Shown here in pieces: positions 20,718 to 28,995 of a stretch of DNA of 64,000 bases. Positions within the stretch are counted from its first letter, which is position 1. Each line of letters starts with the position of its first letter. This DNA is from Bacillota bacterium. GTDB taxonomy: Bacteria; Bacillota; Clostridia; Christensenellales; Aristaeellaceae. Both the position numbers and the translations under genes were made by a program. The stretch is from positions 186,001 through 250,000 of the forward strand of contig JAEZHM010000154.1 of assembly GCA_023416585.1 (NCBI GenBank), written 5' to 3'. Under the pieces are notes generated by a model. That model saw only the letters and a list, made by a program, of their open reading frames with translations, was not told the DNA's origin and searched no databases.

Positions 20718-22343
20718 ATGTTTCAATCTGTCATCAAAAAGCTCAAATACTGGCAGCACATGAACAAAATGCAGCATGACCAGGAAGGTGATGAAAAGCA
20801 GGCACCTCCTCCCGCACTTCATCGGGACCTGAATAAGAATCTTCAGTCCATAAGCCAGATACTTGGCAAGAGCAATGATGTGAAGATACATGAACTGCGC
20901 TTTGGCAGGGAGGGAGAATACTTTGGAGCGCTTGTATTCATCGACGGGCTGGTCAACAGTGATACCATTACGGAAGGCATTTTAAAGCCGCTGCTGTCCT
21001 TCCGCACTATAGATTCAAAACCTTCGGTAAACCCGATAATCGCTTTTGAGGAAATCCAGCGCACGGTGCTTTGCAGCGCGGATATGGAAGAAAAAGAAAC
21101 ACTCAACGACTTAATAGCCGATTGCCTGACAGGGAACACCATGTTCCTTATGGACGGTGTGGCAAAAGGGCTCATGGTGAGCACCAAGGGCTGGGAGAAA
21201 AGAGGTGTAACCGAGCCGCAGACGGAGTCGGTGATCCGGGGTCCTCGGGAAGGATTTACGGAAAACCTGCGTACCAACACCGCCCTTATGCGCCGCAAGA
21301 TCAAAAGTCCCCAACTGAGGATGGATCATATCATCGTGGGGCGCAAGACGCTGACGGATGTATGTATTATCTATCTGGATAATGTGGCTGATCCCAAAGT
21401 CGTTGAAGAAGTGAAAAGGCGGCTGAATGGGCTGCAGGTGGATTCCATCCTGGATGCCGGATACATCGAACAATATATGGAGGATGCGCCCTTTTCTTTG
21501 TTTGCCACCATTGGATATACGGAGAAACCTGACGTGGCTGCTGCTAAAGTGTTGGAGGGACGCGTGGCCATCATCACGGATGGCTCTCCGTTTGTGCTTA
21601 CGGCACCCATGCTTTTCATTGAAAGCTTTCAAACGTCGGAAGATTACTATATCCGTCCTTTTTTCGCCAGCTTTGCCAGGCTGCTTCGGTATCTGGCTTT
21701 TATTTTGACGGTCTATGCTCCGGCTATATACATTGCGCTGACCACTTACCATCAGGAGTTTATACCGACCACTTTGCTGCTTACCATAGCAAAGGCGAGG
21801 GAAGGAACACCCTTCCCGGCTTTCCTGGAAGCGCTCATTATGGTTTTTGCCTTTGAGATACTGCGGGAAGCAGGGCTTCGGCTGCCCCGGCCCGTAGGTC
21901 AGGCAATCAGTATTGTTGGCGCGCTGATCATGGGAGATGCGGCTGTGTCTGCAGGGCTGGTTGGTGCTCCATTGGTCATTACTGTGGCAATGACGGCTGT
22001 CACTGGATTTTTGGTACCCATGCAAAGTGATGCCGCTTCTCTTTTGCGGCTTATCTCGATGCTGCTGGCCACTGTGCTGGGCGGGTATGGGATTGCTATG
22101 GGATTGCTGGCGATGCTGGTTTACCTCGCCTCGCTAAAATCTTTCGGCGTACCCTACTTTGAATCTTTTGCCCTTTCCCGGGATCTGCAGGATACAATGG
22201 TGCGCATGCCATTATGGTTCATGACCAAGAGGCCAAAGGATATAGCTCAAGGTGACACAACTCGGAGGCGATTTTTCATTCCGCCCATGAGGCCTCATGA
22301 TGAGCAAGGCAAGGAACCCGAATCGGGAGGCGGTGAAGAATGA
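20718..22343 (+). CDS. gerA: Spore germination receptor subunit A (GerA family)
   Basis: This is the largest subunit of a nutrient germinant receptor in the inner spore membrane. The hydrophilic N-terminal half (to about residue 290) matches the GerA domain, with IHELRFG-type and [13 protein letters not shown] motifs. The C-terminal half has about five TM segments, including [14 protein letters not shown] and [17 protein letters not shown]. The start at 20718 is preferred because GGGAGGGGG lies eight bases before it; an ATG nine codons earlier has none. The stop overlaps gerC (ATGA), giving order A-C-B plus a small ORF. Transcription in the forespore by sigma-G is usual for this family, but I could not identify a convincing sigma-G promoter. 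Confidence 0.95.
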   Translation: MFQSVIKKLKYWQHMNKMQHDQEGDEKQAPPPALHRDLNKNLQSISQILGKSNDVKIHELRFGREGEYFGALVFIDGLVNSDTITEGILKPLLSFRTIDSKPSVNPIIAFEEIQRTVLCSADMEEKETLNDLIADCLTGNTMFLMDGVAKGLMVSTKGWEKRGVTEPQTESVIRGPREGFTENLRTNTALMRRKIKSPQLRMDHIIVGRKTLTDVCIIYLDNVADPKVVEEVKRRLNGLQVDSILDAGYIEQYMEDAPFSLFATIGYTEKPDVAAAKVLEGRVAIITDGSPFVLTAPMLFIESFQTSEDYYIRPFFASFARLLRYLAFILTVYAPAIYIALTTYHQEFIPTTLLLTIAKAREGTPFPAFLEALIMVFAFEILREAGLRLPRPVGQAISIVGALIMGDAAVSAGLVGAPLVITVAMTAVTGFLVPMQSDAASLLRLISMLLATVLGGYGIAMGLLAMLVYLASLKSFGVPYFESFALSRDLQDTMVRMPLWFMTKRPKDIAQGDTTRRRFFIPPMRPHDEQGKEPESGGGEE

Positions 22344-23632
22344 AGAAACTGGTATGTGTCTTATTGACGCTGACTGTTTTGTTTGGAATAACTGGATGCT
22401 GGGACAGCCGTGAGCTGGATACGCTGTTTTTCGTAACAGGTATCGGATTGGATATGGCTGGAAATGTCAGCGGGAATACGGGGGGAAATACAAGCGGTGA
22501 CACTGGTGGCAATACAAGCGGCAGCGCAAGCGGTAATACTGGCGGCAATGCAGGGGGGCAAACGGGTGAGGTGGATGTCAGTGTACAGATTGCAAAAATA
22601 GCGGGTGGCAGTTCCGGTTCGGGCGGAAGTGGCGGCATCAGCTCCGGTTCAGGCGGCTCATCAGGGGAATCGGGAGGCAACAGCATACTGCTGGAGGCCA
22701 GCGGTAAAAGCGTGCTTGCAGCCATATCAACCATGCGCCGCGAAAGCACAAGAACACTTTTTCTGCAACATAACCAGATGATCGTGTTTGGCAGAGAATT
22801 GGCGCAAAAAGGTATACAGCAGCATTTGGATATGTTTTTGAGAGACGAAGAGTCGCGTATGGAAACGTTGGTACTGGTGGCAGATGGAAAGGCCAAGGAT
22901 GTGCTGAGCGCTGAATTGGATCAGGACAAACTTTCAGGTGTGGCGGTATTTCGCATTATGAGACAGTATGCCACCATATCTACTTATCTGAACGTGAACA
23001 TGCTAACCCTTGTATCAAAGCTTCTTAAAGAATCGGCAGCTCCGCTCCTGCCGATAGTGGAAGTGCAGGAGGAAAACCAAAAGAAAAAACTGGTCATTTC
23101 CAGAATGGCGGTATTCAAGCATGACCGTATGGTGGGTGAACTGAACTGGGATGAGATCACAGGCTACTTGTGGACTATGGGGCAGATCAATGATGGCATT
23201 CTGGAGATTTCCACAGATAAGGGAACGGTTTCCATGAATATCATTCAGGCTAGCAGTAAATTAACACCTGTGATCCAGTCGGATGGCAGGATGGGGGTGC
23301 TGCTTAACATAGATACTGTTTTGGATTTTGAGGAACTGAACGGCTTTGGGGATATAAAGCTGGAGGAGCTTCACGGCATGCTGACGCAGGAGGCGGAAAA
23401 AGCCATTGCCCAGCGCGTGTTAACTACGTTTGTAAAGACAACGCAGCTGAATGCTGACATTTATGAATTCGGTGACAAGTTTCGTATTAAATACCCGAAA
23501 CAGTGGAAGAGCATGGAACAGCAATGGGATACACTGTATCCTTCGCTTCAGCTTGTTTTGAATGTGAAAGCACATATCGTTGGCACAGGAGAAACAGGAT
23601 TTTCCCTGGATATGGAGGAAAAGCAGAAATGA
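22340..23632 (+). CDS. gerC: Spore germination lipoprotein, Ger(x)C family
   Basis: This is the lipid-anchored subunit of the germinant receptor. The signal peptide ends in the lipobox ITGC, so Cys20 would carry the lipid, followed by the family motif WDSRELD. The C-terminal domain (about 230-415) matches the Ger(x)C fold. Residues about 37-103 hold two low-complexity inserts. The first is rich in Gly, Asn and Thr (GNTGGNTSGDTGGN...); the second is a Gly/Ser tract (GGSSGSGGSGG...). They flank the short conserved strand VDVSVQIAKI. A glycine tract at the second site occurs in some relatives; the first looks unusual. It overlaps both neighbours by 4 bp. Confidence 0.93.
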   Translation: MKKLVCVLLTLTVLFGITGCWDSRELDTLFFVTGIGLDMAGNVSGNTGGNTSGDTGGNTSGSASGNTGGNAGGQTGEVDVSVQIAKIAGGSSGSGGSGGISSGSGGSSGESGGNSILLEASGKSVLAAISTMRRESTRTLFLQHNQMIVFGRELAQKGIQQHLDMFLRDEESRMETLVLVADGKAKDVLSAELDQDKLSGVAVFRIMRQYATISTYLNVNMLTLVSKLLKESAAPLLPIVEVQEENQKKKLVISRMAVFKHDRMVGELNWDEITGYLWTMGQINDGILEISTDKGTVSMNIIQASSKLTPVIQSDGRMGVLLNIDTVLDFEELNGFGDIKLEELHGMLTQEAEKAIAQRVLTTFVKTTQLNADIYEFGDKFRIKYPKQWKSMEQQWDTLYPSLQLVLNVKAHIVGTGETGFSLDMEEKQK

Positions 23633-24732
23633 GTCTGGAGACAGGAAAAATCACACCATCCCAAGTGTTGTTTTCCACTGCCTGTTTTATTCAGTCCTCC
23701 TCGCTGCTGTCTGCCTATATAACTGGCGTGACGGATTATGATTCCTGGTTTGTGGTAGTGGGCGGTATTGTGCTTTGCCTGCCCATACTGCTGGTATATA
23801 TTGGACTGGTGAAGTTGTATCCCGGAAAAAACCTGGTGGAGATCAACGATCTGGCGTTCGGCAAAGTGCTGGGAAAAGTGGTCACTTTTTTACACATTTT
23901 GTTCTTTCTTACGCTGGCTGCATTGAACCTGAGGGATATGAGCCTGTTTATCAAGCAGACCATTATGACCAAGACCCCGGATGTTGTTCTCTCTGCCGTC
24001 TGCGTGCTTGTCTCCGCGATTGCAGTTCGGTACGGGCTTCAGGTGGTAACGCGTTATGCCTTTTTGTTTATTTCGATAGCGGTTCTGGTGCTTATATTCT
24101 CGCTGCTGTTTGCCTCCAGTGAAATGGATATAAACAACTTCCTGCCTATACTCCAGCTGCCAGCCATGAAATATGTAGAGGGCATAAACATCATACTGAG
24201 CATACCCTTTGGCGAACTAGTGGTTTTCCTGATGATTCTGCCATATGTTCGTAAAAAGCAAAAGCCTATAGGCCGCTATTTTCTGGGCGGATTTTTGATG
24301 GGGGCTGTGATGTTCCTGCTGGTGGTGTTCAGGGATACGGCAGTGCTCGGAAACACAGTGAGCCTTTTCGCGCTGCCTGCCTTTGAATCGCTTCGGCTTG
24401 TGACGCTTTTTGGTTCGCTAAGCCGTTTGGAAATTTTGTTTGCGGTGGTTGTTATTATCCTGCTGTTTTTCAAGATTTCCATTCTCCATTATGTTACAGT
24501 TTTGTCAACGGCGCAGGTGTTCAAAATGAAATCCTACAAGCCAATTGTATTTGCCGTGGGTGTTCTGATGGTCAGCTATGGCTTCACGCTGTATCCCTCC
24601 AGCATACAGCATGATACATCAGGTCGGGAGACATCAGACATCCTTTGGCAAGTCTTTGAGTTTATCCTTCCGCTTCTGGCACTTATAGTCGGCAAGATCA
24701 GAAAAAAGAAGGCAAAGGGGGCAGAAGCATGA
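23629..24732 (+). CDS. gerB: Spore germination permease subunit B (GerB family)
   Basis: This is an amino-acid-permease-like subunit with about ten TM helices that binds the germinant. The N-terminus (MSLETGKITPSQVLFSTACF) is typical of the endospore germination permease family, and the 367-aa length fits. The frame is open upstream inside gerC, but the ATG at 23629, which overlaps the gerC stop as ATGA, gives the canonical N-terminus. The C-terminus is basic (KIRKKKAK), as expected for a cytosolic tail. Confidence 0.94.
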   Translation: MSLETGKITPSQVLFSTACFIQSSSLLSAYITGVTDYDSWFVVVGGIVLCLPILLVYIGLVKLYPGKNLVEINDLAFGKVLGKVVTFLHILFFLTLAALNLRDMSLFIKQTIMTKTPDVVLSAVCVLVSAIAVRYGLQVVTRYAFLFISIAVLVLIFSLLFASSEMDINNFLPILQLPAMKYVEGINIILSIPFGELVVFLMILPYVRKKQKPIGRYFLGGFLMGAVMFLLVVFRDTAVLGNTVSLFALPAFESLRLVTLFGSLSRLEILFAVVVIILLFFKISILHYVTVLSTAQVFKMKSYKPIVFAVGVLMVSYGFTLYPSSIQHDTSGRETSDILWQVFEFILPLLALIVGKIRKKKAKGAEA

Positions 24733-24733
24733 T

Positions 24734-24943
24734 ATGGTAGCTATATTCTTTATCTTCAGCTTGATTGCATTGATCGATCTTCCCCAGTTGATCCGCAAAA
24801 AAAACTGGAAGGATATTGCAGCCTTTGGCATCGTTTTTGGGTTGGCACTGGTTGTGTCCGTACTGAATGAGTTGAAGGTACCCATTCCCAGCACGATTCT
24901 TACTGCGGATAAATGGATGAAACAAATTGGAATCCATTATTAA
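24734..24943 (+). CDS. Small membrane protein at the end of the ger operon
   Basis: A 69-aa protein with two hydrophobic segments (about 1-15 and 28-46) joined by a basic loop (LIRKKNWKD). Its start lies 2 bp past the gerB stop, and a terminator follows the stop by 16 bp, so it belongs to the operon. Small two-TM proteins next to gerB are found in other spore formers, where a minor receptor subunit (GerD or 'D-subunit'-like) role has been proposed. Here the assignment is by size, topology and position only. Confidence 0.75.
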   Translation: MVAIFFIFSLIALIDLPQLIRKKNWKDIAAFGIVFGLALVVSVLNELKVPIPSTILTADKWMKQIGIHY

Positions 24944-24959
24944 GCAGCGAACGTTCAAT

Positions 24960-24980
24960 GGCCGCACGGGCGGCCTTTTT
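24960..24980 (+). terminator. Terminator of the ger operon
   Basis: GGCCGC (24960-24965), loop ACGG, GCGGCC (24970-24975), then TTTTT: a compact rho-independent terminator. Confidence 0.88.
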
Positions 24981-25000
24981 GCTGTGTTTGGCAAGTTTTC

Positions 25001-25029
25001 TTGAGGAACGGCTTTGGTTATGCTATAGT
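25001..25029 (+). promoter_or_regulatory. Promoter of the response-regulator gene
   Basis: TTGAGG (25001-25006) and TATAGT (25024-25029) are 17 bp apart with a TGC extension on the -10. It lies 130 bp before the start codon at 25162 and directly after the ger terminator. Confidence 0.55.
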
Positions 25030-25161
25030 GTCCTTGAATCATTGGCAGCAAAACAGATATGCCGGTTATCCTATTACAGGAAGCACATCACCAGTCTTAA
25101 TTATTTCTCCATGAGATTGCGAGAAAATGAACCATATGATTGGACTAAATGAGGAGGAAGC

Positions 25162-25860
25162 ATGGGTAAAGCAACTATACTCATCGTGGAGGACGAAGAA
25201 AAAATCGTCAGCGTTATCGAGGCATACTTAAACCGTGAGGGTTATCAAACGCTGTCTGCGTACGATGGTAAAACCGCGCTTGCGATGTTTGAAGCGCACC
25301 GTCCTGATGCAGTGGTGCTGGACAGGATGCTACCGGTACTTGACGGCGATGAGGTATTAAAAACCATTCGCAAGCTTTCCGATGTGCCAGTGCTGATGCT
25401 TACAGCTAAAGGAAGCGAAAACGATGTGGTGGAGGGGTTGAACCTTGGAGCGGACGGCTATGTGATCAAACCCTTCCGCCCGAGGGAACTGATGGCCAGG
25501 CTGGAAGCGCTTTTGCGCCGCTTTGGGCATAAGGAGGACGGGGAGGCCACCACCATAAATGGCGGCGATCTGAAGGTAGATGTGATTGCGCATCAGGTGT
25601 GGCGCGGCGGTAGGGAAATTCCCCTTACGCCTAATGAGTACAAGCTTCTGATGGCATTGATGAAACAGCCGGCCAAGGTGTTTACCCGGGATGAATTGAT
25701 CCTGTGTGCTTTTGGATTTTCCTATGAAGGGTTCGAGCGGACCATCGATTCCCATATCAAGAACTTGCGTGCCAAGCTGGAGGACAAGGCAGAGGAGCCT
25801 GTGTATATCCGTACCGTACGGGGCGTGGGTTACAAGTTCGGGGGTAAGGCCGATGGCTAG
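25162..25860 (+). CDS. Response regulator, OmpR/PhoB type
   Basis: A 232-aa two-domain DNA-binding regulator. The receiver domain (1-115) has the acidic pocket VEDEE at 9-13, the phospho-acceptor Asp54 in VVLDRMLP and the conserved lysine in LTAKGSE near 104. The C-terminal winged helix (about 130-228) ends in the family motif TVRGVGYKF. GGAGG precedes the ATG. No histidine kinase lies beside it; the next gene is a PadR regulator with its own promoter. It is therefore an orphan, partnered by a kinase elsewhere or regulated otherwise. Target genes are unknown. Confidence 0.94.
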   Translation: MGKATILIVEDEEKIVSVIEAYLNREGYQTLSAYDGKTALAMFEAHRPDAVVLDRMLPVLDGDEVLKTIRKLSDVPVLMLTAKGSENDVVEGLNLGADGYVIKPFRPRELMARLEALLRRFGHKEDGEATTINGGDLKVDVIAHQVWRGGREIPLTPNEYKLLMALMKQPAKVFTRDELILCAFGFSYEGFERTIDSHIKNLRAKLEDKAEEPVYIRTVRGVGYKFGGKADG

Positions 25861-25884
25861 GCGGCTTTATAGATAAAAATTTTT

Positions 25885-25921
25885 GCACCCTCTTGCAAAG
25901 CATGCGGGAGGGTGCTATACT
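25885..25921 (+). promoter_or_regulatory. Promoter with overlapping dyad before the PadR operon
   Basis: TTGCAA (25893-25898) and TATACT (25916-25921) are 17 bp apart. An inverted repeat GCACCCTC (25885-25892) / GAGGGTGC (25908-25915) brackets the -35 and abuts the -10. It could be the operator for PadR autorepression, or a terminator hairpin for the upstream regulator gene. Confidence 0.55.
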
Positions 25922-25977
25922 GTGTTTGCTACTGAACAATGAACAATAGTGGTTAATGAACAGAAGGGAGGAACGGC

Positions 25978-26301
25978 ATGAACCCGCAATTCAAAAAGGG
26001 TGTGCTGGACCTGTGTGTTCTGGCGGCACTTCGTCACCGGGATACCTACGGATACGAACTGGCTGAACAGATATCCAAAAGCATAGAAATCGCTGAGGGG
26101 ACGCTGTATCCGCTGCTGAGAAAGCTCAAAGCTGATGGGCTTTGCGAAACCTACCTATCAGATGAATCCGGCGGGCCGCCACGCAAGTACTATCGGCTGA
26201 CGGAGGCGGGGAAAAAGGCGGAGTCTGAGCTAAGGCAGGAATGGCTGATGTTTGTGCACCAGGTGAACCACATTTTGCTGGAGGATGAGGCGGATGAATG
26301 A
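25978..26301 (+). CDS. PadR-family transcriptional regulator
   Basis: A 107-aa winged-helix regulator of the short PadR class. Typical motifs are KGVLDLCVLAAL at the start, YGYEL, EGTLYPLLRKL in the recognition region and PPRKYYRLTEAG in the wing. PadR proteins of this class usually repress a membrane protein operon that they head, and the next two genes (HAAS and DUF4097-like) are the usual partners. AGGGAGGAAC stands before the ATG. Its end overlaps the next gene, so they are co-translated. Confidence 0.94.
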   Translation: MNPQFKKGVLDLCVLAALRHRDTYGYELAEQISKSIEIAEGTLYPLLRKLKADGLCETYLSDESGGPPRKYYRLTEAGKKAESELRQEWLMFVHQVNHILLEDEADE

Positions 26302-26860
26302 ATATTTACAGGCGCTATCCCGGGCGCTGAACCGGCTTGACCAAGCCGAGCGGGACGATATTCTCTCGGACTACCGGGAACATTTTGAAATAGGTCTTTC
26401 CCAGGGAAAAACGGAGAAACAGATTTCGGACGAACTAGGTGAGCCGGAAAGCATTGCAAAGCTGTATACCGCTTTGATCGCCACAACCCAAGCTGAAAAG
26501 ACGAAAAAGCCGCAGGATGCCATGCGCATGGTAGGTGCCACATTCGCTTATCGCATGGGCAAGGGTTTCATCATTGGAACGCTTTATCTGATATTTGTGC
26601 TGGCCATGATTCCAATATTTGTTCTGGGGGGTTCGCTTGTTATTGGGGCGGCTGCCCTTGCGTGCCTGTCTGTTATTGAGTTTGTAAAAAGCTTTATCGC
26701 CTTTGGCTTCCTGGCCATATTCTCGGGGATTACGTTTTTTAGCATGGGAGCGCTGTGCCTGATTGGAGGAAAAGCGCTATGGGGGGTGACCATAAGCGCG
26801 CTGTCATCGATGGCAAGGCGCAGAATGGACCCCAATGAGGAAAGGAAGAAGGAAAAATGA
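26294..26860 (+). CDS. HAAS/DUF1700-family membrane protein
   Basis: A 188-aa protein with a soluble N-terminal helical HAAS domain (LDQAERDDILSDYREHF and the helix-turn pattern around ISDELGEPESIAKLY). Hydrophobic segments fill about residues 75-170, followed by a basic C-terminus. HAAS domains are found next to PadR regulators and are thought to link the membrane protein to the PadR sensor. The start is set at ATG 26294, which gives the family N-terminus MNEYLQ. It overlaps padR by 8 bp and the next gene by 4 bp. Confidence 0.9.
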   Translation: MNEYLQALSRALNRLDQAERDDILSDYREHFEIGLSQGKTEKQISDELGEPESIAKLYTALIATTQAEKTKKPQDAMRMVGATFAYRMGKGFIIGTLYLIFVLAMIPIFVLGGSLVIGAAALACLSVIEFVKSFIAFGFLAIFSGITFFSMGALCLIGGKALWGVTISALSSMARRRMDPNEERKKEK

Positions 26861-27270
26861 AAAAGCGCATTAAATTCTGGTTTATCCTCATGGCGGCAGG
26901 GCTTCTGGGTATCGCCGTAATTGTCTCCTATTCTGTAGGCACGGGGAGTTTTACGTCCTATGAAGCCGCCAAGACGTTTTATCCGGAAGGAAGCTTTCAA
27001 AGTATTCAGGTTGATACTTCCAAGGCGCAGGTTTTGGTTATGCCTTCTGAAGAGACTCCGAAGATTGAAGTTTATGCAAAAGCATGGCTTCCCAGGCCCA
27101 TCGACCTTACAAAGCGTTTTGTGTGGACTGTGGAAGACCAAAGGCTTACACTTACGGAAATTCCTTTTGAGCCGACATTCCTTGGCTTTTTCCCGCAGCC
27201 GTATGAAATGAAGATCACGGCTTATGTGCCCCAAGCTGTCTACGACAGCTACTTGGGAGGCCATAAATGA
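26857..27270 (+). CDS. Short DUF4097-like membrane-anchored protein, apparently truncated
   Basis: A 137-aa protein with one N-terminal TM helix (about 7-28) and an extracytoplasmic part that begins like the DUF4097/adhesin beta-solenoid proteins (FQSIQVDTSKAQVLVMPS). The usual partner in PadR-HAAS operons is 250-350 aa, with a long ladder of beta-strands. This one stops just after the strand YEMKITAYVPQAVYDSYLG, where the ladder would begin. The last codons are GGHK and the stop overlaps the start of the next gene by 4 bp, so the shortened form appears fixed and not a sequencing break. The function is unknown. Confidence 0.75.
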   Translation: MKKRIKFWFILMAAGLLGIAVIVSYSVGTGSFTSYEAAKTFYPEGSFQSIQVDTSKAQVLVMPSEETPKIEVYAKAWLPRPIDLTKRFVWTVEDQRLTLTEIPFEPTFLGFFPQPYEMKITAYVPQAVYDSYLGGHK

Positions 27271-28133
27271 ATACTGCAGTTATTACCGGAGCCACTTCAG
27301 GTATCGGGTTTGCGGTGGCTAAAAAGCTTTTGGATATGGATTGGCGCGTTCTTTTGATCGGCCACACCAAGGATAACTGTGATAAGGCGCAGGCTAAGCT
27401 GCATGGGTTGTATCCCAAAGCGGAAATCGCTTTCTTCTATGGTGATTTGATGCATCAGCGGGAAGTGAACCGTGTAGCCGGAGAACTGAAAGCTTATCTT
27501 GAAGCTTATTGTGATGGGCGTCTTCAGGTGCTGATCAACAATGCCGGGGCTGTGCGCACCTGGTACACCACCACGGAAGAAGGCTATGAGCAGCAGTTTG
27601 CCTTGAATCATCTTGCGGGATTTCTGCTCACCCACCGGCTGATGGGTGCACTGAAAAAGGCCGGTGGGCGGGTGATCATCACGGGCAGCGGCTCCCACAA
27701 GCATTATACTATCCACTGGGATGACATGATGTATCAAAAACGGCGGTACAGCTGCCTGGGTGCTTATAAGCAAACAAAGCTGTGCAACCTGCTTTTTGCG
27801 GGGGAATTCAACAGCCGGTACGAAAAGAACGGCGTGCGGGCCTATGTGGTGGATCCGGGCCTTGTGAGCACCGACATCGGTTTCAAACAGACCAGCGGGC
27901 TGGTGCGCGCCGTATGGTCCATGCGTAAAAGGCAGGGAACTCCTCCCGAAATAGCTGCATGCACCTACGGCTTTCTTTGTGCTCCGACCTTTGCTGATAC
28001 AGGCCTGTATTACCTAAACTCAAAACAGGCTCCTTATGACCGGCGGGCAGACAGGCCGGCAGACAGGGCGGAATTGTTTGAAATGAGCAAAAAGCTTTGT
28101 GGCATCGATTCTTTCGGGGAGGGAGATACATGA
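27267..28133 (+). CDS. Short-chain dehydrogenase/reductase
   Basis: A classical SDR of 288 aa. The cofactor motif TGATSGIG is at 8-15, NNAG near 91-94, the catalytic serine in ITGSGSH and Y/K in AYKQTK near 170. The sequence resembles retinol-dehydrogenase-like SDRs, which act on lipid or aromatic aldehydes and ketones. The substrate is not readable. It overlaps the gene before and the gene after by 4 bp each, so it is part of the PadR-headed operon, which is not the usual company for an SDR. Confidence 0.88.
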   Translation: MNTAVITGATSGIGFAVAKKLLDMDWRVLLIGHTKDNCDKAQAKLHGLYPKAEIAFFYGDLMHQREVNRVAGELKAYLEAYCDGRLQVLINNAGAVRTWYTTTEEGYEQQFALNHLAGFLLTHRLMGALKKAGGRVIITGSGSHKHYTIHWDDMMYQKRRYSCLGAYKQTKLCNLLFAGEFNSRYEKNGVRAYVVDPGLVSTDIGFKQTSGLVRAVWSMRKRQGTPPEIAACTYGFLCAPTFADTGLYYLNSKQAPYDRRADRPADRAELFEMSKKLCGIDSFGEGDT

Positions 28134-28924
28134 CGGTTCTGATTACAGGCGCGGGCGGCGGCCTGGGGCGAGCCATGGCCTTGGAGGCCGCCCGGCGCGG
28201 CTATGATTTGATACTGACTGATGTAAACGCTTCGAGCCTTATAGTTTTCCAAGAAGGCCTTATGCGTCAGTACGATGTCATGGTGGATTCCATGCCCTGC
28301 GATCTGACAGACGCGGCAGATGTAAAAAAACTGTTTGAATACATTCGGGAGAAGAATGTTGCGCTTAATTTGCTGCTGCATGTGGCTGGCATCGACTTTG
28401 AAGGCGGCTTTTTGGAACTGGAGTGCGAACGGTTGATCGATATCGTCAAGGTCAATATCGAGGGCACCTTGCGGGTTCTCCATGGAGCTCTTGGCAGGCG
28501 GGATATTAACAAACGCTTCACCGTTGTGGTGGTATCCAGCCTGGCATCCCTGTATCCAATGCCGCTTAAAGCCACGTACGCAGCCTCCAAACGGTTTCTG
28601 CTGGACTTTTCCATGGCGCTCTCCCAGGAGTTGGCGGATCATAATGCAACGGTAATGGCGCTCTGCCCCGGCGGGCTTCCCACTACACCCGGCGCTATGC
28701 AAGGGATCAGCGCCCAGGGCTTCTGGGGCAGGATAACCACCAACAGTCTTCCGCTGGTGGCCCGGAGAACCATTGCAAGAGCTTTGCGGGGTAAGCGGAT
28801 TTATATCCCCGGCACGGCCAACCGTATCTTCAGCATTCTGGGCCGGCTTGTGCCCAGGGCCGCACTGACAAAGCTGCTCTATGCCAGGTGGCGGCAAGCG
28901 AGAGAAGGCCACGCCGTGTCCTGA
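28130..28924 (+). CDS. Short-chain dehydrogenase/reductase, second copy
   Basis: A 264-aa SDR, only distantly similar to its neighbour. The cofactor motif TGAGGGLG is at 6-13, HVAGID takes the place of NNAG, the serine is in VVSSLAS and Y/K in YAASK near 150. The C-terminal third (GTANRIFSILGRLVPRAALTKLLY) carries a hydrophobic amphipathic stretch like that of DltE/lipid-linked SDRs, so membrane association is possible. The start at 28130 follows GGGGAGGGA and overlaps the previous stop as ATGA. A strong terminator follows. Two consecutive SDRs may carry out sequential or paired redox steps. Confidence 0.88.
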   Translation: MTVLITGAGGGLGRAMALEAARRGYDLILTDVNASSLIVFQEGLMRQYDVMVDSMPCDLTDAADVKKLFEYIREKNVALNLLLHVAGIDFEGGFLELECERLIDIVKVNIEGTLRVLHGALGRRDINKRFTVVVVSSLASLYPMPLKATYAASKRFLLDFSMALSQELADHNATVMALCPGGLPTTPGAMQGISAQGFWGRITTNSLPLVARRTIARALRGKRIYIPGTANRIFSILGRLVPRAALTKLLYARWRQAREGHAVS

Positions 28925-28940
28925 ATGAACGCAAAGCACG

Positions 28941-28973
28941 ACACCCGCAGGGTTAACCTGCGGGTGTTTTTTA
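28941..28973. terminator. Terminator between the SDR operon and the LacI gene
   Basis: ACACCCGCAGG (28941-28951) pairs with CCTGCGGGTGT (28957-28967), followed by TTTTTT. The genes on both sides converge here; the mirror strand has AT-rich flank, so it may work in both directions. Confidence 0.9.
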
Positions 28974-28995
28974 TAGAAAATTGATTTTCGCCTAT

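Noticed and set aside
21111..22025. Antisense open frame of 304 codons within gerA
   Set aside because: No ribosome binding site and a composition typical of a shadow frame; the sense strand encodes a clear GerA protein.
22459..22690. Quasi-tandem short repeats that could suggest a repeat array or CRISPR-like region
   Set aside because: They are in frame within gerC, encode Gly/Asn/Ser repeats, and have no constant repeat-spacer period.
24913..25152. Possible 79-codon gene between the ger operon and the response regulator
   Set aside because: It overlaps the terminator stem and the likely promoter, and lacks a ribosome binding site.
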